A DNA stretch of 18,956 nucleotides. Source: an uncultured Maribacter sp. Lineage in GTDB: Bacteria; Bacteroidota; Bacteroidia; Flavobacteriales; Flavobacteriaceae. Below are positions 7,345 through 14,626 of the stretch, one piece after another. The stretch is from contig CAJQMW010000321.1 of NCBI GenBank assembly GCA_905479535.1, positions 1 through 18,956 on the forward strand, read 5' to 3'. The notes below the pieces were generated by a model. The model was not told the DNA's origin. It ran no database searches and saw only the letters and a list, made by a program, of their open reading frames with translations. The translations under genes were made by a program, and so were the position numbers. Position 1 is the first letter of the stretch. Every line of letters begins with the position of its first letter.

Positions 7345-8855
7345 TAGTCCTGGGTTAAAAAGTCTCTTATGTCATTTGAAAGCTTCTCTAGATCGGGTTG
7401 GTGGGTATACATCATGTGACCCCCTTCATAATAGGTCATTTGCACACGGTCATTAACAATCCCATTTCTGGAAAAGGTGTATTCAGCATCAAAAAACGGT
7501 GTAATTAAATCGTAATAACCACTGGCTACCAATACTTTCAAATCAGTATTTCTACGCATAGCCTCTCCTAAACCACCTGCGGTATTCACGGGAGTAGGCT
7601 CCCAATAACTTCCATCCGGAACCGTTCTCCAGCGCCATTTTTGGCCGATTTTACCGTTTGATGTGAGGTAGGGCCTATCCATTTCAATTTTAAGGCCCGA
7701 TGCATAATAGTGATTCAATGCCGCTGTGTAGGCCGCTCCGATCCTATAACTGGCGGGATCTCCCAGAGTTGGCCTGTCAGCCACATCATCGGATTCGTCC
7801 CCCATAAAACGCCCGTCCAATCTTCCAATGGTAAGCCCTTCGTCATACAACAAACGTTTTTGAAATCGAGGTAGGAGAACCCTAAGGTTAGATTTCAGAA
7901 TATAAGCCTTGTCGAGTCCGGTAAAATAGGCTAGTTTATCCGCAATACCGTCACTTTCACTCTCTGTAAGCAAGTCTCCTTTGAAGAGTGCTGGAGTATA
8001 GGTGGAATAGGTAAAATCCCTGGCTTCTTGTACAAAAGTTTCCAAACTTTTGCCTTTTCCGGCTTTCTTGTGATACCACGCAGTTGCCGCCATGCTCGGC
8101 AGATAGGTTACATAAGACGTGATGTTGTAATGGTCTGAAGTAGAACCGGCGTAGTCCAAGGCCTGGGAAATCAAAATTAAACCGTTCAGGGCCATATTTT
8201 GACCATCGCCCTCCAATTCTTTGGCAACAGCCGCCGCTCGTGTTGTTCCAAAACTTTCCCCGGCAATGTATTTCGGCGACATCCATCTTTTGTTGTCCGT
8301 TATCCATTGTCGAATGAAAGTGGTAACAGATTTAGCATCCTCCTTTAACCCCCAATAATCTTTTTCCTTGCCTTTTCCTATTACCCTACTGTATCCGGTT
8401 CCAACGGGGTCTATAAAAACGAGATCGGTCAAGTCTAAAAGACCGTATTCGTTATTTTTTAAGCTGTAGGGGGCTGCACCATCATCCTTTTTTGCTTCGG
8501 AATCTACTGAAACTAATTTTGGGCCGAAAAGCCCCATGTGTAGCCAGACGGAGGCAGAGCCAGGACCACCGTTAAACACAAAAGTAACAGGCCTCTTGGA
8601 AGTATCCTTTATGTTATTCTGCGTGTAGGCGACGGACCAGAAAGAGGCAACAGAATCCCCTTTATCGTTGGTCAAATAGGTTTCTTTGGCTATTGCCGTA
8701 TAACTAATGGTTTTTCCGCCAAATACTCCTTGATGGGAAGTGATGAAGGATTTTGCAGGCGGAATTGGCTTTACGGAATCTTGTTTCTTTGACTCTTGTG
8801 AAAAGAGGACGAAGGAAAACAACAAAAGGAAAAAAAAGGATGCAAAGTTTTTCAT
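7344..8855 (-). CDS. S10 family serine carboxypeptidase, exported
   Basis: Removes C-terminal residues from peptides, predicted in the periplasm. Residues 1-19 form a signal peptide cut near FSQ/ES. The alpha/beta-hydrolase core shows the oxyanion block FVFNGGPGSASVW (92-104), nucleophile Ser201 in IAGESFGTT, Asp449 in SGYYDLITP and His480 in EGGHMMY, all in the right order for a Ser-Asp-His triad. FIDPVGTGYS (148-157) is another S10 hallmark. The length of 503 residues is normal. The ATG at 8855 gives the signal peptide. The stop overlaps the ATG of the PqqB-like gene by one base (TAATG), strong evidence for co-translation and an operon of three genes. The upstream 131-bp gap is shared with the divergent DUF1080 gene; no clear -33/-7 pair was found in it. 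Confidence 0.92.
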   Translation of the reverse strand: MKNFASFFFLLLFSFVLFSQESKKQDSVKPIPPAKSFITSHQGVFGGKTISYTAIAKETYLTNDKGDSVASFWSVAYTQNNIKDTSKRPVTFVFNGGPGSASVWLHMGLFGPKLVSVDSEAKKDDGAAPYSLKNNEYGLLDLTDLVFIDPVGTGYSRVIGKGKEKDYWGLKEDAKSVTTFIRQWITDNKRWMSPKYIAGESFGTTRAAAVAKELEGDGQNMALNGLILISQALDYAGSTSDHYNITSYVTYLPSMAATAWYHKKAGKGKSLETFVQEARDFTYSTYTPALFKGDLLTESESDGIADKLAYFTGLDKAYILKSNLRVLLPRFQKRLLYDEGLTIGRLDGRFMGDESDDVADRPTLGDPASYRIGAAYTAALNHYYASGLKIEMDRPYLTSNGKIGQKWRWRTVPDGSYWEPTPVNTAGGLGEAMRRNTDLKVLVASGYYDLITPFFDAEYTFSRNGIVNDRVQMTYYEGGHMMYTHQPDLEKLSNDIRDFLTQD

Positions 8856-8986
8856 CTTATCGATATTTAATGGTTTTTAGGGTCAACGTTAAATGTAAGG
8901 ATTTATGGAGTATATTTCTTGATACAACAAAAGCACAATTGGCACAATACCTCTTTTTAATATAAATATAAAATTTACTTTAAGGC

Positions 8987-9874
8987 ATGACAGACATTTA
9001 TGAAAGATTCGGAATACAAATTGTATTGGTTCTTTTCGCTTCAATCTTATTGAGCAATTGTGCAAGTACCAAAAATCAAATTAATGTCGATAAGGAATGG
9101 AACGTTCTTTTCAATGGTAAGAATTTGGAAGGATGGACCACAAAAATCCATCATTATGATGTTGGTGACAATTTTGGCGACACTTTCCGAGTGGAAGACG
9201 GAATTATAAAAGTACGCTATGACAAGTATGACGGAGATTTTAATGACCGTTTTGCTCACCTCTATTACGACATTCCGTTTTCGTATTTTCATCTTTCCAT
9301 GGAATATAGATTCCTCGGCGACGTTCACCCAGGAGCCCCTAGTTATGTGGAAAAAAATAGTGGTGTCATGTTTCACTCCCAAGACCCAAGAACCATGCTA
9401 AAGGAGCAAAATTGGCCTATCTCCGTGGAGATGCAATTTATAGGAGGTATTGGAGAAGGAGGCCCAAGACCAACAGGGAATATGTGTTCCCCAGGTACCG
9501 ATGTAGTTTATAAAGGCAGGATAGATCCCAACCACTGTATCAACTCTTCATCTGAAACCTATTATGGGGAGCAATGGGTAAAAGCGGAGTTGATAGTTTA
9601 CGGAGACTCCCTCGTACAGCACTTTATCAATGGAAAAAAAGTGCTTGAATATTCCAAACCTCAAATAGGAGGTGGTGTTGTACAAGGTTTTGACCCTAAA
9701 CTAAAAGAGGACGGCATGCCTTTGAAGGAAGGCTTTATCGCATTACAGAGCGAAGGACAGCCGATTGATTTTAGGGACGTTAAAATCAAGAACCTGAAAG
9801 GGTGTATGAACCCCAAAGATAAGAATTACAAGCCCTATTATATCAAAAACGACCCTGAAGCCTGTGCTAATTAG
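8987..9874 (+). CDS. DUF1080 (3-keto-disaccharide hydrolase-like) lipoprotein
   Basis: DUF1080 is a concanavalin-like beta-sandwich domain; some members hydrolyse 3-keto-glycosides, and most act on sugars at the cell surface or in the periplasm. Residues 1-25 form a lipoprotein signal (LLSNC, Cys25). The domain starts with the family opening WNVLFNGKNLEGW (38-50), continues with SGVMFHSQDP (125-134), and ends with EGFIALQSEGQPIDFRDVKIKNL-type strands (248-270). The C-terminal tail after 270 is rich in charged residues and carries Cys273 and Cys293, which could form a disulphide. Length of 295 residues is normal. It lies divergent from the S10-PqqB-PQQ dehydrogenase run. Together with the PQQ dehydrogenase this hints at oxidation and cleavage of a sugar, but no shared substrate is shown. 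Confidence 0.88.
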   Translation: MTDIYERFGIQIVLVLFASILLSNCASTKNQINVDKEWNVLFNGKNLEGWTTKIHHYDVGDNFGDTFRVEDGIIKVRYDKYDGDFNDRFAHLYYDIPFSYFHLSMEYRFLGDVHPGAPSYVEKNSGVMFHSQDPRTMLKEQNWPISVEMQFIGGIGEGGPRPTGNMCSPGTDVVYKGRIDPNHCINSSSETYYGEQWVKAELIVYGDSLVQHFINGKKVLEYSKPQIGGGVVQGFDPKLKEDGMPLKEGFIALQSEGQPIDFRDVKIKNLKGCMNPKDKNYKPYYIKNDPEACAN

Positions 9875-9887
9875 ATTATCGATATAG

Positions 9888-10110
9888 TTATAAATATTCA
9901 GGATATTTACCTACCGTGTTCCAACCACCATCAATGGAAATGGTTTGTCCATTAAAAACGGAAAGACGCATTCGATAGTAATGAACAAATTTCGACAACG
10001 TCCTTGGGCGTTCCCAAACATTTATCCGGATTTCATCAGGACCATATGACCAATCACAGGGCAAAGGCCAACCTTTATCCGAGGATGAACGGTATTGTAA
10101 CACCGGAATA
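9888..10110 (-). pseudogene. Frameshifted 3' remnant of a short-chain dehydrogenase/reductase gene
   Basis: On the minus strand, the C-terminal end of an SDR protein is spread over three frames. One frame gives NPDKCLGTPKDVVEICSL then LSNASF (10032-9961). After a one-base shift near 9960 the next frame continues VFNGQTISIDGGW and ends KYPEYL-stop at 9888; the ISIDGGW motif is the standard SDR C-terminus. Further upstream (about 10078-10034) a third frame reads GLCPVIGHMVLM, like the SDR segment after the active site. No full-length ORF or Rossmann start (TGxxxGIG) remains; the S41 gene stop at 10125 abuts it. A 71-codon open frame over this stretch is therefore not a genuine gene. The remnant matches family motifs, but the degree of decay is judged by eye. 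Confidence 0.75.
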
Positions 10111-10124
10111 CACTTGGTAGTCTT

Positions 10125-11753
10125 TTATTTTAGGATAGCTTGATATTTGGAGTCGTTGCCCAAAAGTTCGGTTGCCGCTAGAATGGCATCGTCATTGGTG
10201 AGATAGTATTTGTACAGACCGTTGCGATAGAAATAGCGCTTTACGATTTCGTCCTCTAAATTCTTTTGGATTTCATTCTGATATTTATCCAAGGCATTTA
10301 TTTTACCTTTTTCAATGTTTGCCAATAACGTTTTGTAGCTATCTTTTACCTCAGTTCCCAAAAAGTCATTTTCCTCTCCCGACAGGGTCATTTTGATTGC
10401 TTTTTCCGCCTTCGTCTCAAAAGAGAAATTGCTTTCTTTCACATAGTCCTTGAACTTATTGAAATCGGCATTTTCAAATTCAAAGTTTGAGACATCCGAC
10501 AGCTGGTTTTTGTAATGGTAATGCGTCGCATAGTCAAAAATGACATTATTTTGAAGCAGTGCCATGGTAAGGTCGTTTGTTTTTACCGCGGCGATTTCTA
10601 TGTCGGGTAAAACCCCACCGCCGTCTTGTACCTTCCGTCCGTTTCTGGTGGTATAATCATTGAATTTAGTGTTTCGCACGGCATTACCCCTATCGTCCCT
10701 GTTCCAATAATCCAAGGCCTGTATGCATCGGCCAGAGGAAGTATAGTATCTGGAAATAGTAACCTTAAGTTGTGTACCGTAGGTAAGTTTCAAGGGCCGT
10801 TGAACCAACCCCTTGCCAAAACTTCTGGCGCCCATGATTACCGCCCTGTCCAAATCCTGCAAACTTCCGGACACGATTTCGCTCGCCGAGGCACTACTGC
10901 CGTTCACAAGAACGACCAACGGAATTTCGGTATCTACCGCTTGGTTGTTGGTGCGATATTCACGATTGAATTTTTTTACTTTGGATTTTGTAGTAACGAT
11001 CAATTCCCCTTTTGGAACGAAAAGGTTGGTGACATTAATGGCTTCTGACAATAACCCCCCTGGATTGTCCCTAAGGTCCAGTATAATCTTCTCGGCACCC
11101 TTCCCTTTTAAATCCGATAATGCAGATTTTGTCTGATTCGATGCTTTCGCATTGAACTTGGAGAGTACGATGTAGCCCGTTTTGTCATCTATCATTTCGT
11201 AAAACGGAACGGCATTGACTTCAATGCCCTCCCTTTCAATGGTCGTCGTATGTAGTTTACCCTGTCTTTTGTAGGTAATAGAAACCGACGTTCCGTTCGC
11301 ACCCTTCAAAAGTTCACTGGCATTATCGTCAAAATCGGCTACTTTAATATCCCCAATTTGAATAATTTCATCGCCCGCCTTTAGGCCCGCTTTATCCGCC
11401 GGATACCCCTCATGAGGTTCTACGATTAACAACTTATCCTTATATGACCGCACTAAAGCGCCTATTCCGGAATACTCACCAGCGTTATTGATACGATAGG
11501 CCTCCACATCCTGCTCGTTGAGAAATTTTGTATAAGGGTCCAAGTCTTCCAACATGTTTTTAATGGCGGTGTCCATTAACTCTGCAGGATTGGTCTCATC
11601 CACGTAATTCATGTTCAATTCCTTGAACAACGTGGTAAAGATTTCAATTTGCTTAGCAATCTCAAAAAAGTCACTTTTAAAACCACTTCCAACGGCTAGG
11701 AAAACAAGTGCTATAACGGGGACAAGAATTTTTTTGCTAACTAGTTTTTTCAT
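10125..11753 (-). CDS. S41 family C-terminal processing peptidase (CtpA/Prc-like)
   Basis: A Ser-Lys protease that cuts protein C-termini in the envelope. The ATG at 11753 is chosen (residue 5 of a longer 546-codon frame that has another ATG at 11765), since MKKLVSKKILVPVIAL is the natural membrane/signal start; this gives 542 residues. A PDZ domain follows at about 95-180 (YSGIGALV, PADKAGLKAGDEI). The catalytic core shows LRDNPGGLL (227-235), NGSSASASEI (284-293) with likely nucleophile Ser289, and Lys314 in RSFGKGLVQ; the 25-residue Ser-to-Lys spacing matches Prc. The gene overlaps the 3' end of the RnpA fusion by 17 bases, so translation is coupled; rnpA followed by S41 is a recurring flavobacterial order. 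The C-terminal 200 residues are helical and less conserved. Confidence 0.92.
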   Translation of the reverse strand: MKKLVSKKILVPVIALVFLAVGSGFKSDFFEIAKQIEIFTTLFKELNMNYVDETNPAELMDTAIKNMLEDLDPYTKFLNEQDVEAYRINNAGEYSGIGALVRSYKDKLLIVEPHEGYPADKAGLKAGDEIIQIGDIKVADFDDNASELLKGANGTSVSITYKRQGKLHTTTIEREGIEVNAVPFYEMIDDKTGYIVLSKFNAKASNQTKSALSDLKGKGAEKIILDLRDNPGGLLSEAINVTNLFVPKGELIVTTKSKVKKFNREYRTNNQAVDTEIPLVVLVNGSSASASEIVSGSLQDLDRAVIMGARSFGKGLVQRPLKLTYGTQLKVTISRYYTSSGRCIQALDYWNRDDRGNAVRNTKFNDYTTRNGRKVQDGGGVLPDIEIAAVKTNDLTMALLQNNVIFDYATHYHYKNQLSDVSNFEFENADFNKFKDYVKESNFSFETKAEKAIKMTLSGEENDFLGTEVKDSYKTLLANIEKGKINALDKYQNEIQKNLEDEIVKRYFYRNGLYKYYLTNDDAILAATELLGNDSKYQAILK

Positions 11754-12624
11754 GAACACGGTCATTAAATTTTTTTAAAAGAGATCTCATTTTACCCTGA
11801 ATTTCTAGAAAAGCGGGTATTTCCTTACCAAGGTATAAAAACAGAAACGCAAACTCTCCCTGTGTATTGTTAAAAACCCCGGCTTTATTTAAGCGATAAG
11901 CTTCTCGCAAAAGACGTTTTATCTGGTTTCGGGCAACGGCGCTTTTAAAGTTCTTCTTAGGTACGGTTACTCCGGTTTGTATTTTTGAAGGCTGTTCGCT
12001 CGACTCCAAATAGATTAATTTTAAGGGATATACCGTCAATGCCTTGCCCTCCTCAAACAATTGAGCTATTCGCTTTTTACTTTTTAGCTTTTCTTTTTTC
12101 CCATAAGTATTGTCCCCTTGAGGGGACTTTAGGGGTGTTTTTCCGGAATTTTGAAATGAGAGCTCGGTATTACTTTTTTCTCGTTGAGATTTTCCACTTA
12201 TTGCCTCCGACGAAGGAGGAGAGGATGACATAATTTTAGGGGCATTTTTGAAATTGGTATAGGTGTTTAATTCCTGTATTTTGGCTTCCATTGCTAACAA
12301 AACACTGAACATGTCGTTCTTTATTTCTGAATCTGAAAAACGAATAAACTTCACACCTTGCTTTTCTAACAAACCCTGCCTATTCCTGTCGTACTCGTAT
12401 TTGTAATCATGTGAATCACCGTCAATTTCTATAGCAAGAAATAATTCGTGGCAGTAGAAATCAACGATATACTCTAGTAGGGGCACTTGTCTATGAAATT
12501 GGACACCTAAAGATTTTTGCTTTATTTTTTGCCAAAGCAAAACCTCAGCGAGCGTACTATTTTTTCTTAGTTGACGCGCGTATTCTTTTAATATTGGATT
12601 GTATGGAACTATTTTATTTCTCAA
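11737..12624 (-). CDS. rnpA: In-frame fusion of DUF559 (Vsr-like) endonuclease domain to RNase P protein RnpA
   Basis: Residues 1-125 are a DUF559 domain: NPILKEYARQLRKNSTLAE opening, then IVDF (Asp55), IEIDG (Glu66, Asp68) and His72, the Vsr-like nuclease pattern. Residues 126-161 form a Ser-rich linker. Residues 162-172 (KTPLKSPQGDN) are the translated copy of the inverted repeat. Residues 173-295 are a full RnpA, from TYGKKEKLKSKKRIAQLFEEG through the RNA-binding block AVARNQIKRLLREAYR; RnpA joins the RNase P RNA to remove 5' leaders from tRNA precursors. The frame opens with TTG at 12624; an ATG at 12628-12626 is out of frame by one base, and no in-frame ATG precedes residue 105 (also 112 and 132). 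The RnpA part has no start of its own. A reading error could break the fusion, but both domains are intact. Confidence 0.8.
   Translation of the reverse strand: MRNKIVPYNPILKEYARQLRKNSTLAEVLLWQKIKQKSLGVQFHRQVPLLEYIVDFYCHELFLAIEIDGDSHDYKYEYDRNRQGLLEKQGVKFIRFSDSEIKNDMFSVLLAMEAKIQELNTYTNFKNAPKIMSSSPPSSEAISGKSQREKSNTELSFQNSGKTPLKSPQGDNTYGKKEKLKSKKRIAQLFEEGKALTVYPLKLIYLESSEQPSKIQTGVTVPKKNFKSAVARNQIKRLLREAYRLNKAGVFNNTQGEFAFLFLYLGKEIPAFLEIQGKMRSLLKKFNDRVHEKTS
12109..12140 (+). repeat. Inverted repeat, inner (rnpA-side) copy
   Basis: Thirty-two bases with the core GTCCCCTTGAGGGGAC, followed by TTTAGGGGTGTTT. On the minus strand it is translated as residues 162-172 of the fusion protein and ends exactly at a codon boundary, right where RnpA-like sequence begins. 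Confidence 0.9.
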
Positions 12625-12645
12625 CCATAATTTGAATTAGTAATG

Positions 12646-12677
12646 AAACACCCCTAAGGTCCCCTCAAGGGGACAAT
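12646..12677 (-). repeat. Inverted repeat, outer (M1 peptidase-side) copy
   Basis: Reverse complement of the inner copy, with one difference (CTTAGGGG in place of TTTAGGGG). It lies in the 116-bp gap between the M1 peptidase stop and the start of the fusion gene and is not coding. Its GTCCCC/GGGGAC hairpin might also act as a weak terminator or pause site for M1 transcripts. Confidence 0.9.
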
Positions 12678-12740
12678 TGAAACCAATTCAATTGCGTTTT
12701 ACGCCTATAAGAAAACCCTATTGATACTCCACAAACCTTA

Positions 12741-14615
12741 TTAATCTTTAGGCAATGGTTCTGCCGACCAATAATTATTTTCCGGGTTTACGTCTGCCAT
12801 CAACTGTGACGGATCTATGACGATGCCCTTAATATTTTCTAGGGGAGCGTCTATCGTAAAACCGTAGGATGGATTTGCCCAAGTCCAATCGGTCAACACC
12901 GTTCTCTTTAATTTAGGATATGGATTTGCTTTCTCACCGCGCATCATGCGTAACGGGGCGTAAAACGTTTCTTGCGAACCATCGTTGTAAACCACTAGGA
13001 TATCTATGGGCATAGGCATTAGGCCAATTCTTTCCATGGACACTTTAGTTTTATCGCCATCTGCGGAAACCTCTTCTATTCCATAGTCGATAGTATTTGT
13101 GGTCTGGGTCCAATCCGTTAAATACCAATCCAACTCCATTCCCGAAATCTTCTCGGCAGTGCGTTTAATATCGTTGGGAACGGGATGTTTAAATTTGAAA
13201 TCAGCATAGTATTTTCGTATGGTTTCCATTAATTTATCCTGACCTATAACATAACCCAATTGGGATAAAAAGATAGCCCCTTTACTATAGGCAGCAATGC
13301 CATAGGGCATATTGGAATTGTACCTATCCGAATGGGTAGTTTGTGGCTGCTCCTGCCCAGATTTAACAAGGTAGTAATAGCTCTTATAGGAATTTTCAAA
13401 CGGATTTTCTAAATTCTTATCCAAAATCTCATTACTGCACAGGGCAGAAACGAAAGAGGTAAAGCCCTCATCCATCCACTCATGTTTGGCCTCATTGGTC
13501 GCCAACACATGTTGAAACCAAGAATGCGCCAGTTCATGGATCATGGTGCCAATTACACTTCCGGGCTTATCGCCCCCCGTAATCAACGTTGCCATAGCAT
13601 ATTCCATGCCGCCGTCCCCACCTTGGATTACGGAGTACTGGTCATAAGGATAAGGGCCAATATTCTTATTAAAAAAGAGCATCGCCTTTTCGGTCAACGG
13701 CTGAACCTTCTCCCAAGTCTCTTTATATTTCTCATCGTCCTTATACAAAAAATGAAGGGTTGGACCGTCTTCCATCTTCAGGGTATCGTGAACGTATTCC
13801 GGATCGGCCGCCCACATAAAGTCATGCACCATGGGCGCCTTAAAATGCCAAGTAAGTGTTTTGCCCTTCGTCTTTACTTTGGCTCCAGGACTTTCGTAGC
13901 CATGACCTATTTCATCGGGATTCTGCAAATAGCCGGTACCTCCAACGGTAAAGTCTTTATCAAGGGTAAGTTTTACATCAAAATCTCCCCAAACACCATG
14001 GAATTCACGGGCAATATAGGGGTCGGCATGCCACCCTTCAAAATCGTATTCTGCTAATTTGGGATACCATTGACTCATGGAAAGGGCCACTCCATCGGCA
14101 TTATTTCTACCTGACCTGCGTATTTGGACAGGAACCTGACCTTTAAAGACCATTTCAAAGGTAGTTTTCCCACCAGAGGGAATAGGTTTTACCAAATCCA
14201 CCACTAACACTGTACCTTCTTCGTTAAAAGTAACTTCTTGGCCGTCCTGGGTCAATTTTTCTACACGTAAATACCCTATTTCATTTTCGGAAAGGCTGGC
14301 GATACGACTTTTTTTATCTTCCGTAGTCATACGCCGGTCAGGATCGGTGATCGTCTGTAGACGCATATCCATTTCGCTTCCCGGTTGAAAGGCATTAAAG
14401 TACAAATGATAATATACACGACTTAGCTCGTCAGGAGAATTGTTGGTGTAAACCAGTTTTTGTTTGCCAGTATACCGATAGTTCTCAACGTCCATGGTTA
14501 CATCCATGGTGTAATCTACTTGTTGCTGCCAGTAGGAGGTTTGGTTCTGGGCCGCTAGAGACAAAGCGAGACCATTGAACATTAGAAACATCAGTACTTC
14601 TATTTTCTTTTTCAT
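12741..14615 (-). CDS. M1 family zinc aminopeptidase, exported
   Basis: Predicted exported gluzincin that removes N-terminal residues from peptides. The zinc site is HELAH at 360-364 with the third ligand Glu383 in HEWMDEGF, 18 residues downstream as the family requires; GGMEY (335-339) matches the exopeptidase GxMEN motif position. A signal peptide covers about residues 1-22 (ending LSLAAQ). The ATG at 14615 (MKKKIEV) is chosen over a TTG three codons upstream. The length of 624 residues fits the bacterial M1 lipoprotein/periplasmic type; the C-terminal part (after about 480) holds a beta-sandwich-like region. The gene starts 11 bases after the S8 peptidase stop, so the two are probably co-transcribed. 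Specificity within M1 cannot be told. Confidence 0.93.
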   Translation of the reverse strand: MKKKIEVLMFLMFNGLALSLAAQNQTSYWQQQVDYTMDVTMDVENYRYTGKQKLVYTNNSPDELSRVYYHLYFNAFQPGSEMDMRLQTITDPDRRMTTEDKKSRIASLSENEIGYLRVEKLTQDGQEVTFNEEGTVLVVDLVKPIPSGGKTTFEMVFKGQVPVQIRRSGRNNADGVALSMSQWYPKLAEYDFEGWHADPYIAREFHGVWGDFDVKLTLDKDFTVGGTGYLQNPDEIGHGYESPGAKVKTKGKTLTWHFKAPMVHDFMWAADPEYVHDTLKMEDGPTLHFLYKDDEKYKETWEKVQPLTEKAMLFFNKNIGPYPYDQYSVIQGGDGGMEYAMATLITGGDKPGSVIGTMIHELAHSWFQHVLATNEAKHEWMDEGFTSFVSALCSNEILDKNLENPFENSYKSYYYLVKSGQEQPQTTHSDRYNSNMPYGIAAYSKGAIFLSQLGYVIGQDKLMETIRKYYADFKFKHPVPNDIKRTAEKISGMELDWYLTDWTQTTNTIDYGIEEVSADGDKTKVSMERIGLMPMPIDILVVYNDGSQETFYAPLRMMRGEKANPYPKLKRTVLTDWTWANPSYGFTIDAPLENIKGIVIDPSQLMADVNPENNYWSAEPLPKD

Positions 14616-14626
14616 CTTATTCAAAT

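Larger units (their letters stand above)
12109..12677. mobile_element. 569-bp DUF559 cassette bounded by near-identical 32-bp inverted repeats
   Basis: Copies at 12109-12140 and 12646-12677 are inverted relative to each other and match at 31 of 32 positions, with the match ending sharply on both sides. Between them lies exactly the DUF559 module and linker. Each end contains a GTCCCC-TTGA-GGGGAC hairpin and an ACCCCTAA-type run. No target-site duplication is visible in the flanks. No transposase is inside, so the unit would be a MITE-like or endonuclease-driven selfish element. The reading that it moved as a unit is inference; the inverted repeats are directly seen. Confidence 0.65.

Noticed and set aside
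8856..8986. Divergent promoter region between the S10 and DUF1080 genes
   Set aside because: Promoters must lie here, but no -33/-7 pair with the right spacing could be picked out by eye in AT-rich DNA.
10626..11136. Two open frames of 140 and 107 codons on the plus strand
   Set aside because: They are antisense to the S41 catalytic domain, which has intact motifs, and resemble no known protein.
12204..12219. CCTCC/GGAGG hairpin inside the fusion linker
   Set aside because: Short stem within coding sequence; no second copy was found in the window, so no role is claimed.
12674..12694. CAATTGA/TCAATTG hairpin overlapping the outer repeat end
   Set aside because: AT-rich 7-bp stem without a T-tract; too weak to call a terminator and not seen at the other end of the element.
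13482..14057. 191-codon open frame on the plus strand
   Set aside because: It lies fully antisense to the well-supported M1 peptidase gene and shows no protein motif.
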